A stretch of 64,000 nucleotides of DNA from Sphingomonas sp. BK345 (GCF_014193845.1 NZ_JACHZX010000001.1:558001-622000), one strand, 5' to 3'; positions 19,201 to 30,612 are shown, counted from the first letter of the stretch. Notes: generated from the sequence alone by a model not told the origin. Program-made: numbers and translations.

Positions 19201-19553
19201 GGCTGGCCAAGTACCGCGGCAAGATCGCACCGCGTAACGCGTTCAACTCCAAGTGGTTCACCCGGATCGACCTGCACGTCGGCCAGGAGGTCCCGACCTT
19301 CGTGGGCAACTCGCGCTTCGAGGTGTTCGCGGATATCGAGAACTTCACCAACCTGCTCAACAAGAACTGGGGGCAGATCCGCGAGTATCAGTTCCCCTAT
19401 ACCGCGGTGGCGGCGCGGGTGAGCTGCGTGACGGTGGGCAGCAACACCTGCGCCCAGTATCGCTACGCACTGCCCAACGCGACGCCGAGCGACACGATCT
19501 ACGCGTCGCAGTCGCTCTACACGATCCGCGTCGGCGCCCGCTTCACCTTCTAA
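16257..19553 (+). CDS. Oar-like TonB-dependent receptor with carboxypeptidase regulatory-like domain
   Basis: 1098-residue outer-membrane receptor. Signal peptide MRNNLLVGAALVALVAPAAAMAQ, then a carboxypeptidase-regulatory-like beta-sandwich (about 27-105: TIRGTVTGDGAPVAGATVEV ... SITVRATGY), a plug (about 120-250, with RFNRFTVDGVPITDNFG and VNVILKSGTNEFHGTGF), and a long barrel ending RVGARFTF. This order matches Myxococcus Oar and related sphingomonad receptors. The open frame extends 63 codons upstream, but ATG 16257 gives the signal peptide. A strong terminator follows at 19578, then a LytS-like kinase and LytTR regulator, which makes them candidate regulators. Substrate unknown; Oar-type receptors have been linked to protein or peptide handling. 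Confidence 0.93.
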   Translation: MRNNLLVGAALVALVAPAAAMAQETTSTIRGTVTGDGAPVAGATVEVVNVPSGTRSTTTTDSKGGFNATGLRPGGPYSITVRATGYADTTVTDVTTIVAQTFDLPIELTAEGTDIVVTAASIPSARTVSQGPATVLNAEKIGTIASVNRDIRDLMRRDPLARLDDTPSGGRAVSFAGQNARFNRFTVDGVPITDNFGLNPDGLPSRRSPIPLDAIGQFQTKVAPYDVREGNFQGGVVNVILKSGTNEFHGTGFYSYSADELSGTKTKAGPGVPTGEVILPNYKYENYGAELSGPIIKDRLFFMVAGERLRAPRPIAEGPSDANAGTTIPNLSLADINNVSAIAQSRYGYDTGGVVSSNQDKDDRLVARIDANLSDTQRLALTYSYAEDSIVLTNNTSANPSSPSLGLASNAYLQGNKLHTGVIQLNSDWSDSFSTEARGFYKKYTRIQDPLQGRGFAEMRVCTAPTSDRANPGAAGAGASLNCAPGYATVSFGPDVSRQFNALSTETWGGTLQARVTREGHDLRIFTDIQHVDVFNAFLSSSSPRAGTTGSYYFDSLADFQAGNAQRFGYTNAVPSLDPNNAAAQFNYWQYAFGVQDVWSITPTLNFAYGMRYDLYGSHSRPPLNATFTQRYGFTNQAFLSGRGLFQPRFGFDWKPVREISLRGGIGIFGGGAPDVYTSNSFSNTGIASNVIDVRQINNGTYEGTGLPSQAVGQAILSNVNGGTIPTAANTYLAGGVSAAATNAVAPNFRLPSQWRGTLSLDYTPQFLGGGWTFGGDFFWSDVRDQVFWTDIRSVPTAARTPDGRVRYTSLTTPTDTFNDILLTNTGRGRSYVGVARINKQFDFGLYLGASYTYQNIKDRTPATSSTAGSNYANGAFLDANGAAYGTSNDEVRHNFKYDVTFDHAFVGDYKTRLSLFGETRIGRPYSYTMQDTSSGRSAIFGTTGSNSRYLMYVPTGIDDPLVTYDNPTTAATLNQFFEDSGLAKYRGKIAPRNAFNSKWFTRIDLHVGQEVPTFVGNSRFEVFADIENFTNLLNKNWGQIREYQFPYTAVAARVSCVTVGSNTCAQYRYALPNATPSDTIYASQSLYTIRVGARFTF

Positions 19554-19577
19554 GCTCGCCGCCCGTTTGACCCGACC

Positions 19578-19616
19578 AGGCCGCCGTCCCAGTCCGGGGC
19601 GGCGGCCTTCCTTTTG
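19578..19616 (+). terminator. Rho-independent terminator after Oar-like receptor
   Basis: A 13-bp GC-rich stem (AGGCCGCCGTCCC paired with GGGGCGGCGGCCT, one G-T pair) with a 5-base loop is followed by TTCCTTTT. It lies 25 bases after the receptor stop and 35 before the kinase start, so the kinase probably has its own promoter or depends on read-through. Confidence 0.85.
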
Positions 19617-19650
19617 CGCCAAGCGGTTCGCCGGTGTAGAGGGGGACGCG

Positions 19651-20829
19651 ATGGCGACCTCCGCGACCCATGCGCCCCCCGCGCCTACCGCTTCCGCCCC
19701 GCCCCCGACCAGCGCAGCCGCGCCGGTGCGCCAGCTGCCCGCGCGCCAGCTGTTCGTGCGCCCCTTCTTCGAGGACAAGGCTGCCGCCTTCTGGAAGCTC
19801 CAGGCGGCGGGCTGGACCGGCTACATGCTGCTGCGCTCGGTCTCGTCGCTGTCGGTCAGCTTCACGCTCAAGTCGATCGTGCCGGTGATCATCGAGTCGA
19901 TCGTGGGCTACTGCATCACGCTGCTGCTCTCGACGCTGTACGGCTTCTACCGCCGGCTGCCGCGCGTGACGGGCATCATGCTGTCGATCTTCACGCTGTC
20001 GGCCGCGACCTTCCTCTACGCCACGCTCGACGCTTTCTCGTTCAGCCTGATCAAGCTCGCCGCGCCGGGCATCGACCTGTCGGTGCTGCTCGCCACGCTG
20101 TTCCTCAACTTCACCGTGCTGGCGGGCTGGTCGGCGCTGTATTTCGGCATCAACTTCTACCTGATCGTCGAGGACCAGATCGATCAGATGGAGCATCTCG
20201 AGAACCAGGCCTCGAGCGCGCAGCTGGCGATGCTGCGCTACCAGCTCAACCCGCATTTCCTGTTCAACACGCTCAACTCGATCTCGACACTGGTGCTGCT
20301 CAAGCAGACCGAGCGCGCCAACGCGATGCTGTCGCGGCTCGCCTCGTTCCTGCGCTACACGCTCGCCAACGAGCCGACCGCGCACGTCACCGTCGCGCAG
20401 GAGGTGGAGACGTTGAAGCTGTACCTCGAGATCGAGAAGATGCGCTTCGAGGAGCGGCTGCGCCCCAAGTTCGAGGTCGACGCGGCGGTCGAGAAGGCGC
20501 GACTGCCGTCGCTGCTGCTCCAGCCGCTGGTCGAGAATGCGATCAAATATGCCGTCACGCCGCAGGAGGATGGCGCCGAGATCTGCGTCACCGCGCGGCT
20601 CGTCGGCGACAGGGTGCTGCTCGGCGTATCCGACACCGGTCCGGGCTTGATGCCGACCAAATCGCGGCCAAGCCTTTCCACCGGCGTCGGCATCGCCAAT
20701 ATCAGGGAACGGCTGGCACAGGCTTACGGGCCTGACCACCGCTTCGATGTGCGGGCCATGCCGACGGGCGGGTTCGGGGTCGAGATCGAGATCCCGTACC
20801 AGCGCGACGTACCGAATAGAGAGGTGTGA
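19651..20829 (+). CDS. LytS/YehU-family sensor histidine kinase
   Basis: 392 residues. A Pro/Ala/Thr-rich N terminus (1-30) is followed by four membrane helices (about 50-70, 75-100, 107-130, 143-172), then the His_kinase family core with His202 in YQLNPHFLFNTLNS and an HATPase with PLVENAIKYA and DTGPGL. This is the LytS-type core without a separate HisKA. There is no large periplasmic domain, so the signal is probably sensed in or at the membrane. ATG 19651 has GAGGGGG 6-7 bases upstream. Its stop overlaps the start of the LytTR regulator (TGATG), showing that the pair is co-translated. Confidence 0.92.
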   Translation: MATSATHAPPAPTASAPPPTSAAAPVRQLPARQLFVRPFFEDKAAAFWKLQAAGWTGYMLLRSVSSLSVSFTLKSIVPVIIESIVGYCITLLLSTLYGFYRRLPRVTGIMLSIFTLSAATFLYATLDAFSFSLIKLAAPGIDLSVLLATLFLNFTVLAGWSALYFGINFYLIVEDQIDQMEHLENQASSAQLAMLRYQLNPHFLFNTLNSISTLVLLKQTERANAMLSRLASFLRYTLANEPTAHVTVAQEVETLKLYLEIEKMRFEERLRPKFEVDAAVEKARLPSLLLQPLVENAIKYAVTPQEDGAEICVTARLVGDRVLLGVSDTGPGLMPTKSRPSLSTGVGIANIRERLAQAYGPDHRFDVRAMPTGGFGVEIEIPYQRDVPNREV

Positions 20830-21632
20830 TGACCATTCGTACCATCCTCGTCGACGACGAGCCGCTCGCGATCCAGGGGCTCGAGCTCCGCCTCGCGGCG
20901 CACGACGACGTCGAGATCATCGCCAAGTGCCAGAACGGGCGCGAGGCGATCAGCGCGATCAAGACCCACAAGCCCGACCTCGTCTTCCTCGACATTCAGA
21001 TGCCGGGGTTCGACGGTTTCTCGGTGGTGCAGGGACTGATGGACGTCGAGCCGCCGCTCTTCGTGTTCGTCACGGCCTATTCGGACCACGCGATCCGCGC
21101 CTTCGAGGCGCAGGCGACCGATTATCTGATGAAGCCGGTGGAGGAGGCGCGGCTGGCCGACACGCTCGACCGCGTGCGCCAGCGCCTGTCCGAGCGGCAG
21201 AGCGTCGGCGAGGCGGAGAAGCTAAAGGAGGTGCTCGCCGAGCATGCGCCGCAGGCGGCCGCTGAGATGGGCGACGGCGGCGGCGACGCGGTCAACGCCA
21301 GCCGTTTCGAGAAGATGATCAACATCAAGGATCGCGGCCAGATCTTCCGCGTCGACGTCGACACGATCGAACGGATCGACGCCGCGGGCGATTACATGTG
21401 CATCTACACCGGCGACAACACGCTGATCCTGCGCGAGACGATGAAGGATCTCGAGAAAAGGCTCGACCCGCGCCGGTTCCAGCGCATCCACCGCTCGACG
21501 ATCGTCAACCTCGACCTCGTCAAGCAGGTCAAGCCGCACACCAACGGCGAGTGTTTCCTGGTGCTCGACTCGGGCGCGAGCGTGAAGGTGAGCCGCAGCT
21601 ACCGCGACGTGGTGGCGCGCTTCGTCCATTGA
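20829..21632 (+). CDS. LytTR-family response regulator
   Basis: 267 residues: receiver domain (1-120) with acidic pocket Asp9-Asp10, phosphorylated Asp55 in LVFLDIQMPG, Thr/Lys switch residues (TAYSDHA, LMKPVEE), a linker, then a LytTR DNA-binding domain from about 165 (IFRVDVDTIERIDAAGDYMC ... RFQRIHRSTIVNLDLVKQV). Cognate partner of the LytS-like kinase directly upstream. A GTG one codon earlier is possible, but ATG 20829 is the better start. LytTR proteins bind pairs of about 9-bp repeats; a likely target is a nearby promoter such as that of the Oar-like receptor. Confidence 0.93.
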   Translation: MTIRTILVDDEPLAIQGLELRLAAHDDVEIIAKCQNGREAISAIKTHKPDLVFLDIQMPGFDGFSVVQGLMDVEPPLFVFVTAYSDHAIRAFEAQATDYLMKPVEEARLADTLDRVRQRLSERQSVGEAEKLKEVLAEHAPQAAAEMGDGGGDAVNASRFEKMINIKDRGQIFRVDVDTIERIDAAGDYMCIYTGDNTLILRETMKDLEKRLDPRRFQRIHRSTIVNLDLVKQVKPHTNGECFLVLDSGASVKVSRSYRDVVARFVH

Positions 21633-22555
21633 GCGACGCGCCCGTCCGCGTCGACGCGCTCTACCGTTTCGCGCGGCTCGACGACCCGCACGCGCTGCGT
21701 GGCCCGCTGCTGGAGATCGCGCGCGCGGGCGGCGTGCGCGGCACGCTGCTGCTCGCGAGCGAGGGGGTGAACGGCACCGTCGCGGGCACGCCCGCGGCGC
21801 TCGACCGGCTGCTCGCGCCGATCCGCGCGCTGCCGGGTGGCGCGCTGTCGCTCAAGCACAGCTGGGCGGACGCCCCGCCATTCCACCGGCTCAAGGTAAA
21901 GGTGAAGCGCGAGATCGTCACGATGGGCGAGCCGGTCGACCCGCTCACCGAGTCGGGCCACTATGTCGCGCCGGCCGATTGGAACGCGCTGATCGACGAT
22001 CCCGCCACGCTCGTGATCGATACGCGCAACGCCTATGAGGTGCGAGTCGGCAGCTTCGCCGGCGCGGTCGACCCGGGCACCGCGAGCTTCGCCGACTTTC
22101 CCGCCTGGTTCCGTTCCAACCGCGACACGTTGCTGGCAGGCAAGACGCGCGTGGCGATGTTCTGCACCGGCGGCATCCGCTGCGAGAAGTCGACCGCGCT
22201 GCTCAGGCGCGAGGGCATCGAGCAGGTCCACCATCTCGACGGCGGCATCCTGCGCTATCTCGAAGAAGTGCCCGCGGCGGAGAGCCGCTGGTCGGGCGAA
22301 TGCTTCGTGTTCGACCAGCGCGTCGCGGTCGGTCACGGCCTCACGCCGGGGACGCACCTGCTGTGCCACGCCTGCCGTATGCCGGTGAGCCCGGGCGACC
22401 GCGCCTCGCCGCTGTATGTCGAGGGGGTGAGCTGTCCCGCCTGCCACGACTCGCGCGGCGACGCGCAGCGCGCCGGCTACGCCGAGCGCCACCGCCAGCA
22501 GCGGCTCGCCGAGGCGCGCGGCGAGGCGCATGTCGGACGTCAGTTCGAGGGGTAA
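21629..22555 (+). CDS. trhO: tRNA uridine(34) hydroxylase TrhO (rhodanese family)
   Basis: TrhO uses O2 to make 5-hydroxyuridine at tRNA position 34 (wobble), the first step of cmo5U/mcmo5U formation. N-terminal UPF0176 domain (YRFARLDDPHALRGPLLEIA ... LLASEGVNGTVAG), rhodanese domain from about 110 to 225 with the active Cys179 and Cys185 in FCTGGIRCEKS, and a Cys-rich tail (CHACRMPVS, SCPACHDS) that probably binds zinc. The best start is TTG 21629, overlapping the LytTR stop (TTGA); there is no in-frame ATG before the conserved start. At 308 residues it is somewhat shorter than the E. coli protein (about 350). Confidence 0.92.
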   Translation: MSDAPVRVDALYRFARLDDPHALRGPLLEIARAGGVRGTLLLASEGVNGTVAGTPAALDRLLAPIRALPGGALSLKHSWADAPPFHRLKVKVKREIVTMGEPVDPLTESGHYVAPADWNALIDDPATLVIDTRNAYEVRVGSFAGAVDPGTASFADFPAWFRSNRDTLLAGKTRVAMFCTGGIRCEKSTALLRREGIEQVHHLDGGILRYLEEVPAAESRWSGECFVFDQRVAVGHGLTPGTHLLCHACRMPVSPGDRASPLYVEGVSCPACHDSRGDAQRAGYAERHRQQRLAEARGEAHVGRQFEG

Positions 22556-22558
22556 GCG

Positions 22559-22711
22559 GTGTTCCTGCTCATGCAGGAACCCGGGGTTACTCAGCGACGG
22601 GCCCGCGCCCCCGAGGCTCCTGCGTGCGCAGGAGCACGGTACCCGCTCCGCTCCGCCCCGTTAGGGCGTCCCCCCTCTTCCGTCATCCCGGCCTTCGCCG
22701 GGATGACGGAA
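22559..22711. repeat. Three small hairpin repeats between trhO and ABC-F gene
   Basis: Three palindromes in the 220-base gap: GTTCCTGCTCATGCAGGAAC at 22561-22580, GCTCCTGCGTGCGCAGGAGC near 22617-22636, and CGTCATCCCGGCC/GGGATGACGG at 22679-22711. The first two are a related pair in opposite halves. The third is the tip of a family B element. They may end trhO transcription. Confidence 0.65.
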
Positions 22712-22775
22712 GAGGGGGGAGGTGCCCATCCAACCCACCTTCCCGCCCCCGCCGCGATCGGGTAGACGCGCGCGC

Positions 22776-24638
<1,863 letters not shown>

Positions 24639-24654
24639 GGGGGCGGCTGGGGTT

Positions 24655-24798
24655 CAATCCTCCCCTGAAAGGGGAGGTGGCGCGCGTAGCGCGACGGAGG
24701 GGTGACCCCGTCGGCGAGCGTCGCTCGGCTCACCACCGGCGACACCCCTCCACCATGCTCTTCGGGCGCGGTCCTCCTCCCCTTGCAGGGGAGGAATG
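24655..24798. repeat. Family A palindromic repeat (subtype 1)
   Basis: About 144 bases between convergent genes (ABC-F and DUF3297). Arms AATCCTCCCCTGAAAGGGG and its near-complement CCCCTTGCAGGGGAGGAAT; inner pair GACGGAGGGGTG and CACCCCTCCACC. Same subtype as 7691-7832. Confidence 0.85.
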
Positions 24799-24805
24799 AA
24801 GGGGC

Positions 24806-25078
24806 TTACTCGCCCGCTCCCTCCGCGCCTTCATCCTCGCCGCCGCGCTCGAACCAGGCCTCGACCGGGCCCGTGAGCTTGATCGTCAGCGGACGGCCGT
24901 GGCGGTCGACCTTCTTGCCGAGCGCGACGCGAATCCAGCCCTCGGACATGCTGTATTCCTCGACGTCGCGGCGCTCGACGCCCTTGAAGCGGATGCCGAC
25001 CCCGCGCTGGAGCGCGGCCTGGTCGAAGTGCGGGCTCGACGGGTCGATCGAGAGATGGTCGGGAGGCGTGTCGGTCAT
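24806..25078 (-). CDS. DUF3297 family protein
   Basis: 90-residue acidic protein of the DUF3297 family found across alpha- and gammaproteobacteria; its function is not known. Conserved features are visible: HLSIDPSSPHFD near the N terminus, RGVGIRFKGVERRDVEEYS, and EGWIRVALGKKVDRHGRPLT. I start at ATG 25078, because the upstream 9 codons (MQIAAWRRA) are not part of the family. No signal peptide; probably cytoplasmic. Confidence 0.87.
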   Translation of the reverse strand: MTDTPPDHLSIDPSSPHFDQAALQRGVGIRFKGVERRDVEEYSMSEGWIRVALGKKVDRHGRPLTIKLTGPVEAWFERGGEDEGAEGAGE

Positions 25079-25156
25079 GGCGCGGCGCCATGCCGCAATC
25101 TGCACGCTCAGGCCAACAAAAAACGGCGCGGGATCGCTCCCGCGCCGCCCGATGGG

Positions 25157-25543
25157 TCAGTAGCCGTAACCGTAGTAACCGCGCGGCCGATCATAGTCGC
25201 GGTAATAACCGCGCGGCTCGTAGTAATAAGCCCGCGGCGGCGGGGCATATTCGCGATAATAGACGCGGGGCGGCGGCGCCGGGTAATAGCCGCGGTCATA
25301 ATAGCCCCGATCGGCGTAATAGTCGCGGTCGTAGCGGTCATAGTAACGGTCACGGTTGTTGCTCGACGCGATCGCCGCGCCCAGTCCCAGCCCGATCACG
25401 CCGCCGATCAGCGCGCCCGCCGCCGTATCACCGCCGCGGTCGCGATGGCGCCAGTAGCGCTGCGCCTGGGCAGGCGCGGCGCTGGTCAGCGCGGTTGCGA
25501 CCAGCACGGTGGCGAGCCCCGCCTTCTTCCACAGTCCCGACAT
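25157..25543 (-). CDS. Exported Tyr/Arg-rich protein with glycine-zipper segment
   Basis: 128 residues. A signal peptide (MSGLWKKAGLATVLVATALTSAAPAQA) precedes a short linker, a glycine-rich hydrophobic segment (AAGALIGGVIGLGLGAAIA) and a long low-complexity tail of Tyr, Arg, Asp and Pro (YYDRYDRDYYADRGYYDR and similar). The layout matches small exported glycine-zipper proteins common in sphingomonads, which may associate with the outer membrane. It resembles the product of 28105-28464 in the same window. No catalytic motif. Confidence 0.8.
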   Translation of the reverse strand: MSGLWKKAGLATVLVATALTSAAPAQAQRYWRHRDRGGDTAAGALIGGVIGLGLGAAIASSNNRDRYYDRYDRDYYADRGYYDRGYYPAPPPRVYYREYAPPPRAYYYEPRGYYRDYDRPRGYYGYGY

Positions 25544-25700
25544 CTCAAGACCTCCTCAACTCGGTTCGCATGATGGGTCCAACGCAGAGTGATGCGAGCC
25601 TGTTGCGGGAGTTAACCGAGCCGCGGTGAACCGTGCCGGAATGTGGCGTTCATCGAGCGTCTAGGTGGCGGGCGTGTTCGGGCAGGCCACGTCCGATCGC

Positions 25701-26156
25701 TCAGCCCGCGCGCCGCGCCGAGAAGAAGTCGCGGAGCAGCATCGCCGACTCGCCCGCACCGATGCCGGCATAGACTTCCGGGCGATGGTGACAGGTCGGC
25801 TGCGCGAAGAAGCGCGGCCCGTGCTCCACCGCGCCGCCCTTGGCGTCGTCCGCGCCAAAATAGAGCCGTGCGACCCGCGCGTGCGCGATCGCGCCAGCGC
25901 ACATCGCGCAGGGTTCGAGCGTCACCCAGAGGTCGCAATCCTCCAGCCGGTCGCGGCCGAGCGCGCGCGCGGCGGCGCGAATCGCGAGCATCTCGGCATG
26001 GGCCGTCGGGTCACAGAGCGCGCGCGGCGCGTTGGCCGCCACGGCGACGACCTGTTCGCCGCACATCACCACGGCCCCCACCGGCACCTCGCCGCGCGCC
26101 GCGGCGTCACGCGCGGCGTCGAGCGCCTGACGCATCGCGGGAGGCAGCGGGAACAT
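25701..26156 (-). CDS. tadA: tRNA adenosine(34) deaminase TadA
   Basis: Converts A34 to inosine in tRNA-Arg(ACG). 151 residues with the full zinc/catalytic set: HAE (His53, Glu55) and PCAMC (Cys83, Cys86). Length fits bacterial TadA; the C-terminal CHHRPEVYAGIGAGESAMLLRDFF is the usual tRNA-binding end. Reads leftward, 63 bases after a small membrane-anchored protein gene, with which it may be co-transcribed. Confidence 0.96.
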   Translation of the reverse strand: MFPLPPAMRQALDAARDAAARGEVPVGAVVMCGEQVVAVAANAPRALCDPTAHAEMLAIRAAARALGRDRLEDCDLWVTLEPCAMCAGAIAHARVARLYFGADDAKGGAVEHGPRFFAQPTCHHRPEVYAGIGAGESAMLLRDFFSARRAG

Positions 26157-26219
26157 GCCGGCGCACCTAGCGTGCCGCGCGCTCCTCGACCACCCCGAGC
26201 GGCTCGACGCCGCTCAGGG

Positions 26220-26447
26220 TCAGCGCTGCTCGCCGGGCTTCTGGATGTCCACCTTGGGCACTTCGACCGTCTTGTTCTCGGTGCCGACGCTGACCTTGGC
26301 GACGTCCGCCTCGAACTTGGGCGCCTGGCCGCCCTCGAGCCGCGGCAGCTGCGCGGTCTGCGTCTGATCGAACTTGACGAACCCCAGCATCATCGCGGCG
26401 AGCAGCACCAGGGCCGCGATCCCCACCAGAGCGAGCAACATGCGCAT
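26220..26447 (-). CDS. Small membrane-anchored protein of unknown function
   Basis: 75 residues with one N-terminal helix (MRMLLALVGIAALVLLAAMM) and a polar extracytoplasmic part (FEADVAKVSVGTENKTVEVPKVDIQKPGEQR) containing Val/Lys/Pro repeats. It has the look of small conserved sphingomonad envelope proteins. The ATG is preceded by GGGAGGATATCAC, an acceptable ribosome binding site. Upstream is the rpmB gene, divergent. Confidence 0.65.
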   Translation of the reverse strand: MRMLLALVGIAALVLLAAMMLGFVKFDQTQTAQLPRLEGGQAPKFEADVAKVSVGTENKTVEVPKVDIQKPGEQR

Positions 26448-26622
26448 GTGATATCCTCCCGATCGGTACGTTAGCGCAACAACGCTTGTGCCGCTACAAC
26501 GCGCCGCCGGGAGCGAGGTTGCCGCTGGCCCGAGTTGGCCGAACGCGTGATCGCTTGACCGATCCGCCGCCGCGGGCTATCGCGCCCCACTTTCCGGGCA
26601 ACCGATATTCAGGATCGATCAC

Positions 26623-26919
26623 ATGTCGCGCATCTGCGAGCTGACCGGCAAGGGCCGGCAGGTGGGGCACAACGTCTCCCACGCCAACAATAAGACCAAG
26701 CGCACGTTCCTGCCGAACCTGCAGAACGTCACGCTGCTGTCGGACGCGCTGGAGCGTTCGGTGTCGCTGCGCGTCTCGACCCACGGGCTGCGCTCGGTCG
26801 AGCATAACGGCGGGCTGGACAACTGGCTGGTCAAGACCTCGGACGACAAGCTGTCGCTCAAGGCGCGTCGCCTGAAGCGCGATATCGTGAAGAAGCGCGC
26901 AGCCGCCGTCGCGGCCTGA
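26623..26919 (+). CDS. rpmB: 50S ribosomal protein L28
   Basis: 98 residues. The family core is clear: [20 protein letters not shown], then [15 protein letters not shown], and the closing [12 protein letters not shown]. The length fits alphaproteobacterial L28 (about 97). Zinc-binding Cys pairs are absent, apart from a single Cys5, so it is the C- form. Monocistronic, with a strong hairpin 25 bases downstream. Confidence 0.97.
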   Translation: MSRICELTGKGRQVGHNVSHANNKTKRTFLPNLQNVTLLSDALERSVSLRVSTHGLRSVEHNGGLDNWLVKTSDDKLSLKARRLKRDIVKKRAAAVAA

Positions 26920-26943
26920 TCCGCTTCTCCGATCCGATCGATC

Positions 26944-26974
26944 GCGGCCCGCCGTCCCCGTGACGGCGGGCCGC
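26944..26974. terminator. Strong hairpin between convergent rpmB and phytase-like gene
   Basis: A perfect 13-bp stem (GCGGCCCGCCGTC with GACGGCGGGCCGC) and a 5-base loop sit between the two convergent stops. There is no clear T-tract, so it may act in both directions as an intrinsic-like end or RNA stabiliser. Confidence 0.7.
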
Positions 26975-26988
26975 TTCGCGTGCGCGGC

Positions 26989-27954
26989 TCAGCCGAGCCA
27001 GCGGAACTTGGCGAGCACGGTCGGGCGCCAGCGTGACATGTCATTGTCGGTGACCACCCAGATCATCGTCGCGCCGCGCTCCACCGTCACCGCTATGCCC
27101 TCGGCATTCTCCCGCTCCATGATCGGGCTGAGATCGGCCACGATCGGTCCGGCGAGCAGCGCGCCGGGGCGGATCGAGTCGCGCGCGATCCGCACCAGCA
27201 CCGAGTCGAATCGCAGCGGTGGGAAGTGCCAGCGCCGGTTGAGCACCAGCACATCGCCGTTGGGCAGCACGGCGGCGTCGCTCGGCGCGAAGCCCTCGGG
27301 CGGGCGATAGTGTAGCGGTCTGCCATAGTCGCCGGACACGGTCGGATCGCCGTCGAACAATAACGCGTTGCGCGGCTCGATCATGCCCCGCCAGCCTTCC
27401 TGGATAACGAGGAAGCGGCCGTCATTGAGCCGTACCAGCGATTCGGGTCCGGTATTGGCGCCCCAATAGCGCATCGGTCGGGGCGCCACTGCGCCCAGCG
27501 CGTGTTGAAGGTCGGGGGCGTAGCGCCAGATCGCGTTCACGCGCTCGTAGCCGATCCAGACGACGCCCGTGGTCCGGTCGAGCACCAGCGATTCGCTGTC
27601 TCTATCCTCCTTCATCCAGCCGGTACCGGGCCCCTCGCGCAGCGTGACGATCGCGCGCTTGCGAAGGTGCCGGCCCGCGATGCTGAGGCGAAGAAACTGG
27701 CCGCCGTCGCTCAGCAGCACCGCCTCGTCACCGCGCAGCGCCAGCGCCGAATAGCCGCCGAAGGCATGGTCATCCGAGCTGAGCGCGAGTGCGCCGACCG
27801 GTTGGAGCAGGCCGATCCGTCGTGGCCAACCGCCCGCCGGCGCGAGCCAGCGCGCCCGCACCGTGGCGTCGGGTGACAGGACCGGCAGCCGCGCCTCGCC
27901 CGTCCAGCCCGGCACCAGCAGCAGCACCGCGAGCAGGGAGAGGAACCAGCGCAT
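26989..27954 (-). CDS. Esterase-like activity of phytase family protein, exported
   Basis: 321 residues with a signal peptide (MRWFLSLLAVLLLVPGWTGEA). The rest is a six-bladed propeller-like phytase-related domain: FGGYSALALRGDEAVLLSDGG, DSESLVLDRTTGVVWIGYERVNAIWRY, GPESLVRLNDGRFLVIQEG, NAEGIAVTVERGATMIWVVTDND. These Glu-Ser/Glu-Gly blade motifs are characteristic of the family. The exact substrate is not known; phosphate ester hydrolysis is suggested by family name only. Convergent with rpmB. Confidence 0.87.
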   Translation of the reverse strand: MRWFLSLLAVLLLVPGWTGEARLPVLSPDATVRARWLAPAGGWPRRIGLLQPVGALALSSDDHAFGGYSALALRGDEAVLLSDGGQFLRLSIAGRHLRKRAIVTLREGPGTGWMKEDRDSESLVLDRTTGVVWIGYERVNAIWRYAPDLQHALGAVAPRPMRYWGANTGPESLVRLNDGRFLVIQEGWRGMIEPRNALLFDGDPTVSGDYGRPLHYRPPEGFAPSDAAVLPNGDVLVLNRRWHFPPLRFDSVLVRIARDSIRPGALLAGPIVADLSPIMERENAEGIAVTVERGATMIWVVTDNDMSRWRPTVLAKFRWLG

Positions 27955-28104
27955 CGCGGCGCTCTACGGGAGGCATGCCGCGGGGGAAAGGAGGATGAAC
28001 CTTCGATAACGGGCGCATTCAGGGTCGGCTCAACGCGACTCGAGCATAACCGCATCATCGACGGGAAGCCCCGCCGACCGGAACAAGCAAACGGGAGATG
28101 ACAG

Positions 28105-28464
28105 ATGTTCAAGAATCTCGCTCTGGCTGGCGCCGCGCTCGCGATGGGTACCGCCGCGATCGTGCCGACCGCCGCCGACGCGCAGCGTTACGGCCGCTAT
28201 GACCGCGACTATCGTGACTATCGCTACGATCGCAGCAGCTACCGCGACTATGACCGCCGCGGCGACTCACGCCGGTACAATTACAACCAGCGCTGCTCGG
28301 GCGGCACCACCGGGACGGTGGTTGGCGCGATCGCCGGCGGCCTGCTCGGCCGGGTGATCGACTCGCGCGGTGACCGCACGCTCGGCACGGTGCTGGGCGG
28401 TGTCGGCGGCGCGGTCGCGGGCAACGCGATCGAGAAGTCGAACAACCCGCGGTACTGCCGTTAA
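28105..28464 (+). CDS. Exported glycine-zipper 2TM-domain protein with Tyr/Arg/Asp repeats
   Basis: 119 residues. Signal peptide MFKNLALAGAALAMGTAAIVPTAADA, then a low-complexity stretch (RYGRYDRDYRDYRYDRSS), then a glycine zipper (TGTVVGAIAGGLLGRVIDSR and LGTVLGGVGGAVAGNAIEKS) as in the 17-kDa surface antigen/SlyB-like family. It ends in Cys-Arg. GGGAG lies 8 bases before ATG. It looks like a relative of the product of 25157-25543 with the two segments in the opposite order. Likely outer-membrane associated. Confidence 0.85.
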   Translation: MFKNLALAGAALAMGTAAIVPTAADAQRYGRYDRDYRDYRYDRSSYRDYDRRGDSRRYNYNQRCSGGTTGTVVGAIAGGLLGRVIDSRGDRTLGTVLGGVGGAVAGNAIEKSNNPRYCR

Positions 28465-28549
28465 CTTCTTGCGGTTACAGGGGCGGGCGTGGCCGAGCGG
28501 CCTCACCGTCCCGACCGCCACGAGTTCCCTCGCGTAGAGTAGGAGGGCG

Positions 28550-28579
28550 CGGGTCCGGTACCTTCGGGTGCCGGACCCG
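28550..28579. terminator. UUCG-loop hairpin between convergent genes
   Basis: A 13-bp stem (CGGGTCCGGTACC with GGTGCCGGACCCG, one T-G pair) is closed by a C(TTCG)G tetraloop, an unusually stable RNA loop. It lies 85 bases after the glycine-zipper gene and 26 bases before the end of the convergent unknown operon. No T-tract follows, so it is terminator-like rather than canonical. Confidence 0.65.
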
Positions 28580-28605
28580 TAGTCATGTGGCGGGCGACCG
28601 CCGCC

Positions 28606-30578
<1,973 letters not shown>

Positions 30579-30612
30579 GACGAGGACGGTAGAGGGCATC
30601 ATACCCTTTCCT

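Noticed and set aside
28480..28560. A stretch near GGCCGAGCGGCC that resembles the D arm of a leucine or serine tRNA.
   Set aside because: No T-arm GTTCRA motif or acceptor pairing fits at the right distance; the UUCG hairpin explains the remaining structure.
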